Below are positions 52,939 to 61,732 of a DNA stretch of 64,000 nt, piece after piece. The DNA is from Methanocrinis alkalitolerans (GTDB lineage: Archaea > Halobacteriota > Methanosarcinia > Methanotrichales > Methanotrichaceae), in contig NZ_JARFPL010000008.1 of the NCBI RefSeq assembly GCF_029167205.1, positions 1 to 64,000 of the forward strand. The letters are read 5' to 3'. The position numbers and the translations under genes were made by a program. Below the pieces are notes generated by a model. That model was not told the origin of the DNA and made no database searches. It saw nothing but the letters and a program-made list of their open reading frames with translations. The number at the start of each line of letters is the position of its first letter. Position 1 is the stretch's first letter.

Positions 52939-54003
52939 TCAGCTCACCTTCTCCCCTCTTCCGGGAGGGAGGAGTATGATCTCCCCTTGAAACCTCAAAA
53001 ATTCGACCTCTTCCCCAACCCCCGCCTTCAGACTGCCGGGCCTGGATGCGGAGACGGTCCTGTAGCTCTCGGGGTCCAAAACCTCCAGAACGTCCCGGTC
53101 CTCCGCCACCACCACCCCCTTCTCGGCGGTGGATCTGTTCCCCGCGACGACGACATCTTCAGAATCTTCTTCAGAAAGATATATGATTCTCCCGTCCCGC
53201 AGAGAGGTGGTGGCCACCCTCCTCCCCTCAAACCCTCTCACCTCCAGAAAGGACCCTCCCGCCATGATCAGGTCGCCGACCTTCAGCCTGGGGAGTCTGA
53301 TCAGGATGCTCGTCCGATAGACCTTCTTTCCGTCCCTCATCCCCACCAGCTTGTATGACTCCTGGGAGCTTCCCCCAAACCGGTCCTGGATGGCTCTGGC
53401 GATGGATCTCCCCTGCTGGGTCGATCCCACCACCAGGTCTATCCCGCCCTTGACCTCCTTCGTCTCCTGGATGAAGGAGTGGCGGTCGCCTCTTTCAAGG
53501 CAGAGGTCGGTCCGGGCCTCGGCGATCTTCCGGCTCTCTTCGAGCTCGAAGGAGGCTGGCGGACCAGAAGACCCCCTCACCTGGACGATCGCCTCGTAGT
53601 AATTTCCTGCCATCCTGCTGCACCTATCGCAGGTCGTACGCCGGACGGTGGCAGCGACGACCTTCTCCTCCTCCGCCAAAAGGCCGCCGAACCTTCCCCT
53701 GACGGCGACGGAGACGAGGTAATGGGTGGGGTTCTTCCTGGAGACGGAGATCTCCACCTCTGGATCCTCCAGATCCTGGTGGGTGGCGATCTCTCCAGCG
53801 ACGGCGTCGGAGATGAGGTCCTCCAGGGGCTCGTCGGCCTTCTGCCACCGACCCCGGAGGAGGTGGGAGCCGCAGACGGGGCAGACGGTCACCTCGACTG
53901 CCTCTGGGGTCTTGAGGAGGAGGGCATCCTCCAGACGGCACCGGTCGCAGAGGCCCAGGGATGAGGGTCCGCCGCATTTGGGGCAGACGCTTCTGTTTTT
54001 CAC
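52939..54003 (-). CDS. nmd3: NMD3-related ribosome biogenesis protein
   Basis: 354 aa from a GTG at 54003 that overlaps the DUF424 stop (GTGA). The N-terminus has zinc-binding pairs CPKCGG, CDRCR, CPVCG and CDRCSR; DLCLERGDRHSFIQ and GGIDLVVGSTQQGRSIAR are NMD3 family segments. The archaeal protein is a homologue of the 60S export adapter and probably acts in large-subunit assembly or quality control. The longer ORF to 54036 is rejected because of the overlap. Confidence 0.88.
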   Translation of the reverse strand: MKNRSVCPKCGGPSSLGLCDRCRLEDALLLKTPEAVEVTVCPVCGSHLLRGRWQKADEPLEDLISDAVAGEIATHQDLEDPEVEISVSRKNPTHYLVSVAVRGRFGGLLAEEEKVVAATVRRTTCDRCSRMAGNYYEAIVQVRGSSGPPASFELEESRKIAEARTDLCLERGDRHSFIQETKEVKGGIDLVVGSTQQGRSIARAIQDRFGGSSQESYKLVGMRDGKKVYRTSILIRLPRLKVGDLIMAGGSFLEVRGFEGRRVATTSLRDGRIIYLSEEDSEDVVVAGNRSTAEKGVVVAEDRDVLEVLDPESYRTVSASRPGSLKAGVGEEVEFLRFQGEIILLPPGRGEKVS

Positions 54004-54314
54004 ATCCGCACCATCTGGGCGCAGGGGACCCCACATATCCGCAGGACGTTCTCGTCTTCGATGCTATCCGTCTCGATGGCGCAGGCGACCGCCCTCTCCC
54101 CCACCATGTTGGCTATGGTGGCACCGGCGAGCGCCTCGGCCACCTCCCGGGCGGTCGCCTCCTCCTCTCCGAAGAAGGAGGGCTCGACCGAGAGGGAGAG
54201 CTCGCCCTCGTCGAAGGTCTTTCCCAGGAGGTCGCGGTCGCAGACCGCCACCATCACCTCTCCGCGGACTTTGTGAACCTTCAGGTACATAATCTCTGAT
54301 CTGTCGTCGTCCAT
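54000..54314 (-). CDS. DUF424 family protein
   Basis: 104 aa (95 aa if the ATG at 54290, MYLKVHKVRGEVMVAV, is used; that matches the usual family start). It follows the DUF424 pattern: VAVCDRDLLGKTFDEGELSLSV, AREVAEALAGATIANMVGERAVA, and the C-terminal RICGVPCAQMVRM. Small archaeal proteins of unknown function, commonly beside nmd3 or translation genes, as here. It sits 9 bp after mcm and overlaps nmd3. Confidence 0.85.
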   Translation of the reverse strand: MDDDRSEIMYLKVHKVRGEVMVAVCDRDLLGKTFDEGELSLSVEPSFFGEEEATAREVAEALAGATIANMVGERAVACAIETDSIEDENVLRICGVPCAQMVRM

Positions 54315-54323
54315 ATTATCACA

Positions 54324-56393
54324 TCATGGAAGCTTCAAAAAGCCTGGTCTCGGCTCGAATATCTCCCCGTTCGTCCGGAGCCTCTTTATGATATCTTCGG
54401 CTTTATGTCTCTCCATCCCCAGCTTCGTCTCTGCCCTCTCCAGGACCGCCTCCATGGGGGCCGGACCCTGATGTTCTGTGGTCAGCTCACGGATCAGGTC
54501 GATCATCAGCCTCGTCTTGTCTCTTGTGCTCTTGCTCATCCCCACCGCCAGGACATCGGCGTCGAGGAGGCCGGTCTCGGGGTCGACCCCCACCTGCCGG
54601 AGGCAGGCTTCGACGATCCTGATCACCCGTTCGGCATCTCCACCGGTGATCTCTTCACTGAGCCGGAGGCGCGCGCTGGACTCGGAGAGCCGAAAGAGCG
54701 CCTCCAGCTGCCTCGCCGTCACCGGGACGGGCTTATTTCCGTCCTGCCCCTGCTTTCGCAGGTTGACGTAGTAGCTCTCGAGCCTCTCTCTAGCCCCGTC
54801 GGTGAGGACGGGAAATACGTTCTTTCGGGCATAGGCTATGTACTTTCGGAGGACCTCCGGCTCGATGGCCGGGCGGATGATCTCCATCACCGCCTCCAGC
54901 TCCTCTTTGGAGTAGCCGCCCCGGGACGATATCTCCCCGGCGTAGGTGGTCTGGCCGATGTGGCGGGCGATCTTGCTGTCCCGGGCGTCTGAGGGCTCAT
55001 CGGTGAGGACGAAGATCAGATCGAACCGCGACATGAGGGCGGGGGAGAGGTTGATCTGCTGGGCTATCCCCTCGTACTTGTCGAAGCGGCCGAACTTGGG
55101 GTTTGCGGCGGCGAGGAGGGCGCACCTCGATTTCAAGGTGGCCATCACCCCAGCCTTGGCTACGCTGATCGTCTGCTGCTCCATCGCCTCGTGGAGGGCG
55201 GACCGGTCCTCGGACCTCATCTTGTCCATCTCGTCGATGCAGGCGATCCCCTTGTCTGCCAGGACGAGCGCCCCCGCCTCGATGGACCAGCGGCCGTCCC
55301 CCAGCTCATCTTTGACCGCCGTCGCCGTCAGCCCCGCCGAGGTGGAGCTCTTCCCCGAGGTGTATATCCCCCGGGGGGAGAGCTTGGAGATGTACCGGAG
55401 GAGCTGGCTCTTGGCGATGCCGGGGTCGCCGACGAGGAGGATGTGGATGTCCCCCCGGATCCTGGTGCCGTCGGGGAGCCCCTTTGAGACGCCGGAGAAG
55501 AGCTGGAGCGCCAAGGCCTCCTTCACCTCGTCGTAGCCGTAGATGGAGGGGGCGATGGACTTTCTTACATTCTCGTATATCTGGGGGTCGGTTGATAGCT
55601 CCCTTATCAGCCGTTCGTCCTCGGCCTTGATATCGATCTCCTCGAACTCCTGCTCCATCATCTCGATGGAGTTTCCTTCGAGGAAGAGGTCGAAATAGGT
55701 GGACTTGCCGGTCTGGGTCGTCCTCTGATATGACCGCAGAGCCCCGTTGACGACGATCCTGTCGCCGGGGTAGATCATCCCGGTGAGGTCGTCTTCGAGC
55801 TGGACGTCCAGGGTCTGGGGCTGCTCGCCCCCCCGCAGCTCTTCGGGGGACTCCTGGACCCGGACGTTCTGGGCGTCGACGAACCGGGACCTGTCCAGGA
55901 GGAGCTTGAAGGGCCCCCGCCGGTCGCAGGCGTCGTTGGGGCAGTCGTAGGGCTCCTGGAACTTGGAGGTCGTCTGCTCCTTGTAGAAGATGTGGCCGCA
56001 CCTCTGGCACTCGAAGGCGGCGCTGATGACCTTCGGCCGGACCTCCGTCACCGTCCGGACGAGCCCCTCCAGGGCGATGAGCCGCCCTATATGATCACTG
56101 CGCAGCTCGCTCGTCTTGTACCGCCGTGGCAGCCCGACGATCCGGAAGTGGGCCTTCTCTAAGAGGACGTCGATGGGCAGGTCGATCTCCAGGAGGGCCG
56201 TCTCCGCCGCCTCCAGCAGCGGTCCCGGCTTCTCCAGAAGCTCGTCGGCGAACTCCGGGTCGTACCGGTCGATGTCCGGGAACTTGATGGAGAGGCTGCG
56301 GCGCAAGGGGTAGGAGTCGGCGAGCTCCAAAAGCTCGTCCCAGTACCTGGACCTGATGAACTCCTCCCACTTCGCTACGGGATCTTCGACCAT
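54324..56393 (-). CDS. mcm: Replicative helicase MCM
   Basis: 689 aa. Hexameric replicative DNA helicase. N-terminal OB domain with zinc site (CQRCGHIF, CPNDACDRR), beta-hairpins, then the AAA+ core: Walker A GDPGIAKSQLL near residue 320, Walker B GIACIDEMDKM, sensor and arginine finger LMSRFDLIFVL. C-terminal winged helix ends in EIFEPRPGFLKLP. One continuous frame with no intein. It heads the mcm-DUF424-nmd3 operon; its promoter region lies near the MITE-like element at 56520. Confidence 0.96.
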   Translation of the reverse strand: MVEDPVAKWEEFIRSRYWDELLELADSYPLRRSLSIKFPDIDRYDPEFADELLEKPGPLLEAAETALLEIDLPIDVLLEKAHFRIVGLPRRYKTSELRSDHIGRLIALEGLVRTVTEVRPKVISAAFECQRCGHIFYKEQTTSKFQEPYDCPNDACDRRGPFKLLLDRSRFVDAQNVRVQESPEELRGGEQPQTLDVQLEDDLTGMIYPGDRIVVNGALRSYQRTTQTGKSTYFDLFLEGNSIEMMEQEFEEIDIKAEDERLIRELSTDPQIYENVRKSIAPSIYGYDEVKEALALQLFSGVSKGLPDGTRIRGDIHILLVGDPGIAKSQLLRYISKLSPRGIYTSGKSSTSAGLTATAVKDELGDGRWSIEAGALVLADKGIACIDEMDKMRSEDRSALHEAMEQQTISVAKAGVMATLKSRCALLAAANPKFGRFDKYEGIAQQINLSPALMSRFDLIFVLTDEPSDARDSKIARHIGQTTYAGEISSRGGYSKEELEAVMEIIRPAIEPEVLRKYIAYARKNVFPVLTDGARERLESYYVNLRKQGQDGNKPVPVTARQLEALFRLSESSARLRLSEEITGGDAERVIRIVEACLRQVGVDPETGLLDADVLAVGMSKSTRDKTRLMIDLIRELTTEHQGPAPMEAVLERAETKLGMERHKAEDIIKRLRTNGEIFEPRPGFLKLP

Positions 56394-56453
56394 GGATAGG
56401 GGAGGGTAAGGAGAGGGGTGGTTCTAAAGGTTATCGATCAGCGAATAAAAGAG

Positions 56454-56473
56454 GGCGGCTCCCATAGGCCGCC
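56454..56473. other. Short hairpin between mcm promoter and MITE
   Basis: GGCGGC at 56454-56459 pairs with GCCGCC at 56468-56473 across an 8-base loop. It could end the leftward uspA transcript or lie in the mcm upstream region. Weak evidence. Confidence 0.3.
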
Positions 56474-56514
56474 TTCGGGGAAACCTGGAGAGAAGGGCTT
56501 CGGCGGTTTTATAA

Positions 56515-56641
56515 GCTATTAGGACTTACGCAGTTGAACAAAAAACCAGTAGCATGAAGCACCAAACTGTCTAAAACACAATCTTCTTGACAGGCTCTCA
56601 TGTGCTTGGTTTTGATTCTCAAGTGCGTAAGTCCTAGCTAT
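56515..56641. mobile_element. 117-bp MITE-like element with 5-bp target duplication
   Basis: The element spans 56520-56636. Its termini are an 18-bp inverted repeat, TAGGACTTACGCAGTTGA on the left and the complement of TAGGACTTACGCACTTGA on the right (one mismatch). GCTAT flanks it at 56515-56519 and 56637-56641. The interior has no gene. The right target copy abuts the uspA stop codon, so the insertion lies directly at the 3' end of uspA. Confidence 0.8.
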
Positions 56642-57084
56642 CAATAAACTACCATCACCGGGACCTTCGAGTTTCGGACGACCTTCTCGGCGACGGACCC
56701 CAGGAGGAACTTGCTGAGGCCGGTGCGGCCGACGCTCCCCATCACCACGACGTCCATCCCCTCAGATATCTTGAGGATCTCTTCGGCGGGGTTGCCCTCG
56801 ACCACCTTCTTATCTACGGGAACGCCGACGGCCTTCGCCGACTCTTCGACAGAGCTCGTCGCCTTATCCCCCTCCACCATCATCGACTGCTTCAGCCCCT
56901 CCAGGACGTCGTCGGCGATATTGAAGCTGACGTCGGAGAGGGCTCGGTTCGGATCGACGACGTAAACGACGGTCACCGTCCCGCTGGACAGCTTCGCAAG
57001 ATCGATCCCCTTCTTTGCAGCCCGGACGCTGTGCTCCGATCCGTCGGTTGCGATCAAAATCTTTTCGAACATTTCCTTCACCAT
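56641..57084 (-). CDS. Universal stress protein
   Basis: 147 aa. UspA fold with the ATP-binding pattern: MFEKILIATDGSEHSVRA at the N-terminus and VVVMGSVGRTGLSKFLLGSVAEKVVRNSKVPVMVVY at the C-terminus (G-2x-G-9x-G(S/T)). The ATG at 57072 is an alternative start. The stop codon (TGA, 56641-56643) shares its last base with the target duplication of the adjoining MITE-like element, so the protein is intact. A TTTATATAG promoter box lies at 57173-57183. Confidence 0.9.
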   Translation of the reverse strand: MVKEMFEKILIATDGSEHSVRAAKKGIDLAKLSSGTVTVVYVVDPNRALSDVSFNIADDVLEGLKQSMMVEGDKATSSVEESAKAVGVPVDKKVVEGNPAEEILKISEGMDVVVMGSVGRTGLSKFLLGSVAEKVVRNSKVPVMVVY

Positions 57085-57172
57085 TGACTGTTATGTTATC
57101 GTCCTTGATAAGCTTTTCTCCAAATTATCCTCCTTCGGAAGATGCAATATGATCGGAAAATCTTCACAATGG

Positions 57173-57183
57173 CTATATAAATC
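57173..57183 (-). promoter_or_regulatory. TATA box of the universal stress protein gene
   Basis: On the minus strand TTTATATAGCC lies about 90 bp before the start codon, the best match in the spacer 57085-57247. Confidence 0.45.
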
Positions 57184-57247
57184 AAGAAAAGAAGCGATGG
57201 CCCCGGTCCTCCACCGGCGCCAAAGCCGCCTTTCAACTGCCTTTCAT

Positions 57248-58615
57248 CTATCTCTTCCGCCTCACCTTCAGGACCATCCTCTCTTTGCCGACGACCTCGA
57301 CCGTCTCGCCGGCCTCGATCGGCTCCTCGGAGACGGCGACCCAGTACTCGCCGTTGTACATGACGTGCCCCCGGGGATCGATCCTGTCCAGGGCCTCTGC
57401 GACCTCCTTCTCCATCCTGGCGGAGTAGGTGGGCCTCCTCCTCGCCTCAGCCACCTTGTAGATGGCGAAGACGAAGAAGAGCCCCATGACTATCGACGGG
57501 ACGAGGAGGGCGATGAGGGCGTCCATCTTGTACTCGGCGGGGGTGGACCACTCCGGCGAGCCTATGGGTACGAGGAGGACAGACCCGATGATCATGCAGG
57601 CGAGGCCCGCTGCCCCCAGAAGGCCGAAGCCGGCGCTGTTCAGCTCCACCAGGAGGAGGACGACCCCCAGGATTATGAGGAAGACCGCCCCGATGTTGAC
57701 GGAGAAGCCAAGGCCTATGAGCCCCAGGGCGAGGACGATGACGCCGACGAGCTCAGCGCCCATCCCGGGGTTTGAGAGGCCGAAGATGAGGGCGTAGAGG
57801 CCTATGATGAGGAGGAGCCCCGCCAGGAGCGGGTCGGATAGGATCGAGAGGATCTGGAGGCGCAGGCCCGGCTGGAAGTGGACTATCTCGGCGCCGCTTG
57901 TGGCGAGGGTTCTGTTCTTCGCCACGACCCCGTCGACCTCCTCCAATAAAGCCTCGATGCTCGGGCTGATGAACTCGATCACCCCGAACTCCAGAGCGTC
58001 CTCGGCGTTGAGGTTTAAGTTCTTTGTGACGAACTCCCGGGCCGCGGTGACGTTCCTCCCGTTGATCCGGGCCCTCTCCTCGGCCAGGGCCACCACGGCG
58101 TTGATCACCTTGGAGTCGTTGACTGCCTCCGTTCCCATCGGCCCGATCTGGACCGGCTGGGCGGAGCCGATGATCGTCCCCGGCACCATGGCGGCGACGT
58201 CGGAGGCGAGGAGGATGATCGTTCCGGCACTCCAGGCGGTGGCGCCGGAGGGGTAGACGTACCCGATGACGGGAAGGCTCGTCCTCTCCATCAGCCCCGT
58301 GATCTCCTTCGTCTCGGTGAGGCCTCCGCCGGGGGTGTCGAGGGTGATGATGATCGCTTCGCAGCCTAGTGCCTCAGCCTGGAGGATCGCCTCGGCGACG
58401 ATCTCGTCGCTCGCAGGGGTGATGGCACCGTCGAGGGCGACGATCATCACGGACCCCTGCCCCAGGGCAGCGGCCGAAAGGGAGAGGAGGAGGATGGCGG
58501 CCATAAAGAGGGCTGGGATGGGGGTATGGGCTTTCAAGACCCCTGGGGCGGGGCGGGAGGGGCGGCCATCCCGGCGGCATCCTCCCCCTATAAGCTTCGA
58601 ATCTGGTCTATTCAT
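57248..58615 (-). CDS. NfeD-type membrane serine protease
   Basis: 455 aa. The N-terminal ClpP-like protease domain after a hydrophobic segment (ALFMAAILLLSLSAAALG) has VMIVALDGAITPA, TLDTPGGGLTETKEI and YPSGATAWSAGTIILLA with the nucleophile Ser in the SGA/SAG region. Four membrane helices follow, then a C-terminal OB-like domain (GEYWVAVSEEPIEAGETVEVVG). It should cleave the C-terminal region of its stomatin partner, whose gene overlaps it by four bases (ATGA). If the long N-terminus is not made, internal start codons after residue 25 are possible. Confidence 0.88.
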   Translation of the reverse strand: MNRPDSKLIGGGCRRDGRPSRPAPGVLKAHTPIPALFMAAILLLSLSAAALGQGSVMIVALDGAITPASDEIVAEAILQAEALGCEAIIITLDTPGGGLTETKEITGLMERTSLPVIGYVYPSGATAWSAGTIILLASDVAAMVPGTIIGSAQPVQIGPMGTEAVNDSKVINAVVALAEERARINGRNVTAAREFVTKNLNLNAEDALEFGVIEFISPSIEALLEEVDGVVAKNRTLATSGAEIVHFQPGLRLQILSILSDPLLAGLLLIIGLYALIFGLSNPGMGAELVGVIVLALGLIGLGFSVNIGAVFLIILGVVLLLVELNSAGFGLLGAAGLACMIIGSVLLVPIGSPEWSTPAEYKMDALIALLVPSIVMGLFFVFAIYKVAEARRRPTYSARMEKEVAEALDRIDPRGHVMYNGEYWVAVSEEPIEAGETVEVVGKERMVLKVRRKR

Positions 58616-59388
58616 CTCTCCCCGAAGGCCTGTGTCAGCCCCGCAACAGTTCCCGTCTTCTCGCCGACCTCGCCCCCGGAGGTGACGACGATCATGTTCT
58701 TCTCCCTGGAGATCTCGGCGAGGGTCTGTAGCTCCCTCAGCTTGATGGCGACAGGGGCGTCCTGGTAGAGCTTTGCAGCCTCCACCATCCTCGCAGACGC
58801 CTGGAACTCTCCCTCCGCCAGGATGATCCGTGACCTCTTCTCCCTCTCGGCCTCGGCCTGCTTTGCTATCGCTCTGAGCATCGACTCGGGGAGGCTGACG
58901 TCCCGGAGGGTGACGGCGGTGATCTTGATCCCCCAGGGGTCGGTCTGCCTGTCGAGGATCTCCTGGAGCTTGACGTTCAGCTCTTCGCGCTTGGAGAGGA
59001 GGTCGTCGAGCTCGATCTCTCCGAGGACGTCTCTCAAGGTCGTCTGGGCAAGGAGGCTCGTCGCCAACCTGAAGTTCTCTACCTGGATGACGGCTCTATC
59101 CGGCTCCACGACCCGATAATAGAGGATGGCGTCGACGGCGACGGTGACGTTGTCCTTGGTGATGACCGCCTGCTTCTGGACGTCTATCGTCACGACTCGC
59201 AGGTCCATCGTCATCGCCTTATCAATGATCGGGATTATTATCGTGATGCCCGGACCCTTGATCCCGCTGTAGCGGCCAAGCCTGAAGATCACGAGCCGTT
59301 CGTACTCCCGGGGTATCCTGATCCCCTGATAGAGTATGAACAGAACTATCAGCAGAGGTACAAGACCGACGGATAATATGTCTACCAA
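58612..59388 (-). CDS. Stomatin/prohibitin-like slipin (SPFH family)
   Basis: 258 aa. One N-terminal membrane helix (LSVGLVPLLIVLFILYQGI) is followed by the SPFH domain: EYERLVIFRLGRYSGIKGPGI, DVQKQAVITKDNVTVAVDAILYYRV, and a long charged C-terminal coiled-coil (LRAIAKQAEAEREKRSRIILAEGEFQA). It forms membrane scaffolds and pairs with the NfeD protease encoded by the overlapping downstream gene, an arrangement common in archaea and bacteria. Confidence 0.92.
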   Translation of the reverse strand: MVDILSVGLVPLLIVLFILYQGIRIPREYERLVIFRLGRYSGIKGPGITIIIPIIDKAMTMDLRVVTIDVQKQAVITKDNVTVAVDAILYYRVVEPDRAVIQVENFRLATSLLAQTTLRDVLGEIELDDLLSKREELNVKLQEILDRQTDPWGIKITAVTLRDVSLPESMLRAIAKQAEAEREKRSRIILAEGEFQASARMVEAAKLYQDAPVAIKLRELQTLAEISREKNMIVVTSGGEVGEKTGTVAGLTQAFGER

Positions 59389-59540
59389 ATTAACACCCTA
59401 CAAAGGTTGAGCCTCGAACATTTAAATAACCGACGGAGGAAAAGGGGGCTTCCACCGTCGAAACGGAGATGAAACAAAAAAACGTATAAAAACTAAAAGG
59501 GTGCGGAATCTCTCCCCTTCGGAGAGGGGCAGAGGCGAGT

Positions 59541-59690
59541 CTACTTCTTAAACTCGGTATATCCGCACTTTCCGCAGGCTAGCCGGTCGTCGTGCTCTCC
59601 GAGGAAGACGCCGTTGCCGCATCGTGGGCAGACCTGCTTCTTCCTCTTTATCGCCTCGCCGCTGACCTCATAAAATTGATGGACCGCCAT
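59541..59690 (-). CDS. rps27ae: Small-subunit ribosomal protein S27ae
   Basis: 49 aa. Zinc-ribbon protein reading MAVHQFYEVSGEAIKRKKQ, then CPRCGNGVFLGEHDDRLACG and KCGYTEFKK, matching archaeal S27ae. Both cysteine pairs (CPRC, CGKC) are intact. It follows S24e by 14 bp at the end of the aIF2-gamma operon. Confidence 0.93.
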   Translation of the reverse strand: MAVHQFYEVSGEAIKRKKQVCPRCGNGVFLGEHDDRLACGKCGYTEFKK

Positions 59691-59704
59691 CTACCTCGAC
59701 CCCT

Positions 59705-60004
59705 CTACTCCTCTGTCCCGGCGGCAGGGGCGGGGACGTTCCTAGCTACTACGTAGGCCCTCTCCACCTCTTTTGCCCTCTCCTCGCTCTCGTAGATCTT
59801 GGCGTACCCCATCGTCTCACGCTTTCCGAACTCGGACTTGAGGCTGTCGACCATCACAAGCCCCACCTTGGAGTTCATGGTGGCTGCGATCTTGTCGATG
59901 ACGCTCTTTCTGGAGGGGGTGGGGCCGTCGTGCTCGACTACGAACTTGACCTCTCTCCGATTCAAAATCGGGTTCTCTCTCTCCTCGATGATCTTAATTT
60001 CCAT
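59705..60004 (-). CDS. rps24e: Small-subunit ribosomal protein S24e
   Basis: 99 aa. MEIKIIEERENPILNRREVKF, PSRKSVIDKIAATMNSK and SEFGKRETMGYAKIYES are S24e hallmarks. Its start overlaps the end of the DUF359 gene by 11 bases. It precedes S27ae in the conserved archaeal order. Confidence 0.95.
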   Translation of the reverse strand: MEIKIIEERENPILNRREVKFVVEHDGPTPSRKSVIDKIAATMNSKVGLVMVDSLKSEFGKRETMGYAKIYESEERAKEVERAYVVARNVPAPAAGTEE

Positions 60005-60542
60005 CTAAATCCTCCACAATCATTCTATCCATGATGCTCTTGACGTATTCCTTCCTCTCGGGGGTCACCACCACGGCGACGCTCCCTTCGTTGGGCTGGC
60101 CGTAGACGACCGTCGACCCCAGGGGGGCGTATAGTATGGCGGGCAGCGTTGCAAGATCCTCCTCGCCGTCGACGACGATCTTACCCCTTCCGTCGCCGGC
60201 CAAAAGGTACCTCACCGCCTCGACCAGCTCCTGGGTGAGGGTTGCCGGGGGGTTACAGACCTCGATCTTCTCGTAATCGTCCAGGTCGCTTATGCCCTGT
60301 TGGACGTGATCTGCCACCGGCATCCGTTTCGTCATGTTGTCCACGATGCAGATGTCGGGCTTTCTGCCGGGAGAGGAGACGAGGCAGAAGGTGGTGACAT
60401 CACCGACGGCGATCACCTTCGGCGCGGGGACGAGGAGATCCTGCATCGGTTCTATGCACTCCTGCCCCCTTCCCCTGTAGAGCCTGCCCAGGGGGGGTCG
60501 AAGCTCGGAACGGAGCTCTTCGGGGAGACGCAAGATCAACAA
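59994..60542 (-). CDS. dpcK: GTP-dependent dephospho-CoA kinase family protein (DUF359)
   Basis: 182 aa. The DUF359 pattern is visible: VIAVGDVTTFCLV, PDICIVDNMTKR, EVCNPPATLTQELVEAV and IVVDGEEDLATLPAILYAPLGSTVVYGQP. A member of this family was shown to phosphorylate dephospho-CoA with GTP, the last step of archaeal CoA synthesis; assignment here is by homology. It is nested between spt4 and rps24e, the usual archaeal position. Confidence 0.88.
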   Translation of the reverse strand: MLILRLPEELRSELRPPLGRLYRGRGQECIEPMQDLLVPAPKVIAVGDVTTFCLVSSPGRKPDICIVDNMTKRMPVADHVQQGISDLDDYEKIEVCNPPATLTQELVEAVRYLLAGDGRGKIVVDGEEDLATLPAILYAPLGSTVVYGQPNEGSVAVVVTPERKEYVKSIMDRMIVEDLDGN

Positions 60543-60544
60543 AT

Positions 60545-60730
60545 CTATCGCACCTTCAGGGCGTACCTTCCTGGAAGGGTTATCCCCAGCTTCTTTGCTA
60601 CCTCAGACTCCTTCGGGTCGATTATCACGACGTAACCGCTCCAGTCCTTGCTCAGGGAAGACGAACCACAGATGGGACAGACCAGACCCTCGACAATCCT
60701 GTGACACTCCCTGCAAGCCTGTTCGGTCAT
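60545..60730 (-). CDS. spt4: Transcription elongation factor Spt4 (RpoE2)
   Basis: 61 aa. Zinc-binding pairs CRECHRI and CPICGSS, then SKDWSGYVVIIDPKESEVAKKLGI. It forms the Spt4-Spt5 clamp on RNA polymerase. The ATG at 60730 overlaps the rpoE1 stop by four bases; the frame to 60778 is upstream of that. Confidence 0.94.
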   Translation of the reverse strand: MTEQACRECHRIVEGLVCPICGSSSLSKDWSGYVVIIDPKESEVAKKLGITLPGRYALKVR

Positions 60731-61299
60731 TTCGATTCCGCCTCTGCCTCTTCTCTTCGCCGACCCGCCTCCAGCCACTCGATCTTTCCAAGGCCCGTCT
60801 GCCTCATGGTGAGGCCGATCTTGCTCTCTCTTGGCTCCTTCTCGTTGAGGCTGATGGCGATGATCCGAGCTCGAACCCTGTCGCCCTCCCCGAGAGATTT
60901 GTTCGAGTCTTTGCTGGCGAGCCGGGCATTCTTCTCATCGTACGATATATACTCGTTGGTGATCTGGCTGACGTGGAGCAGCCCGTCGAAAGGCCCGATC
61001 CCTATGAAGGCCCCGAACTTCACGATCTCCACCACCTCTCCCTCGACGATCTCCTGCATCTCGGGTTTGAAGACGATGGCATCGAAGGTGGCATTGTAAT
61101 ATATCGCCCCGTCTCCCGCCAGGATCCTCCCTTCCCCGATGTCGTCGACCCCCAGCACCGCGACGACGGTGCCCAGGACCTTATCAACCCTCGCCTCGTA
61201 CTTGTTTCGGAGCGCCATCTCCACCGCTTCTTCGAGGGGATCTCCCATCTGGCCGGGAGGTATCCTGACTATCCCCTCCAGCTTCATCTTCTTATACAT
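60727..61299 (-). CDS. rpoE1: DNA-directed RNA polymerase subunit E' (RpoE1, Rpb7 homologue)
   Basis: 190 aa. The N-terminal RNP-like domain (YKKMKLEGIVRIPPGQMGDPLEEAVE) is followed by an S1 domain (VEGEVVEIVKFGAFIGIGPFDGLLHVSQI). It pairs with RpoF to form the polymerase stalk. The start ATG overlaps the TGA of the PIN-domain gene by one base. Confidence 0.95.
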   Translation of the reverse strand: MYKKMKLEGIVRIPPGQMGDPLEEAVEMALRNKYEARVDKVLGTVVAVLGVDDIGEGRILAGDGAIYYNATFDAIVFKPEMQEIVEGEVVEIVKFGAFIGIGPFDGLLHVSQITNEYISYDEKNARLASKDSNKSLGEGDRVRARIIAISLNEKEPRESKIGLTMRQTGLGKIEWLEAGRRREEAEAESK

Positions 61300-61682
61300 C
61301 AGAACTCCTTTCTATTTGCGATCTCCAGCCGTCGCCTCTGGCGCAGGTGTATAACGGTAACACCTCTAGTAGATAACTTTTTCTTCAGTTCCTTATCGTT
61401 GGTGAAGACAGCGGCTCCCGTTTTCAGGGCGAGGTCGAGGAGGGCCTCATCCGCCCCGCCGGAGGCCTCGACGATCTCACACCCCTCGGCGAGGAGCAGG
61501 CCGATCCGGGCAGCTATGCGATCCCGGCGGGAGTCGGCGAGGCGGGAGAGGGATTCGAGCTCCCGGAGGACGGGTCGGAGGACCAGGAACCTCCGATAGC
61601 CCAACCGTTCCAGCTCCTCGAAGACGTCCACCCCGAACTCCCCGGGGACCATCAGGCCGTTGGTGTCGAGGAGGACCTTCAC
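61299..61682 (-). CDS. PIN-domain nuclease-like protein (FCF1/VapC9 type)
   Basis: 127 aa. Acidic metal-site residues are seen in MKVLLDTNGLM (Asp6), the ELESLS region, ADEALLDLALK and FTNDKELKKKL. Conserved next to aIF2-gamma and RpoE1 in euryarchaea, so probably a ribosome-biogenesis nuclease rather than a toxin; there is no adjoining antitoxin gene. It overlaps rpoE1 by one base. Confidence 0.87.
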   Translation of the reverse strand: MKVLLDTNGLMVPGEFGVDVFEELERLGYRRFLVLRPVLRELESLSRLADSRRDRIAARIGLLLAEGCEIVEASGGADEALLDLALKTGAAVFTNDKELKKKLSTRGVTVIHLRQRRRLEIANRKEF

Positions 61683-61732
61683 GCGGTTCTATCACCTCTT
61701 CCCGAAAACGGCTCATCAGAGGCCAAAACGGA

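Noticed and set aside
61299..61682. PIN protein as a VapC toxin
   Set aside because: No antitoxin adjoins and it sits in the conserved aIF2-gamma/RpoE1 operon.
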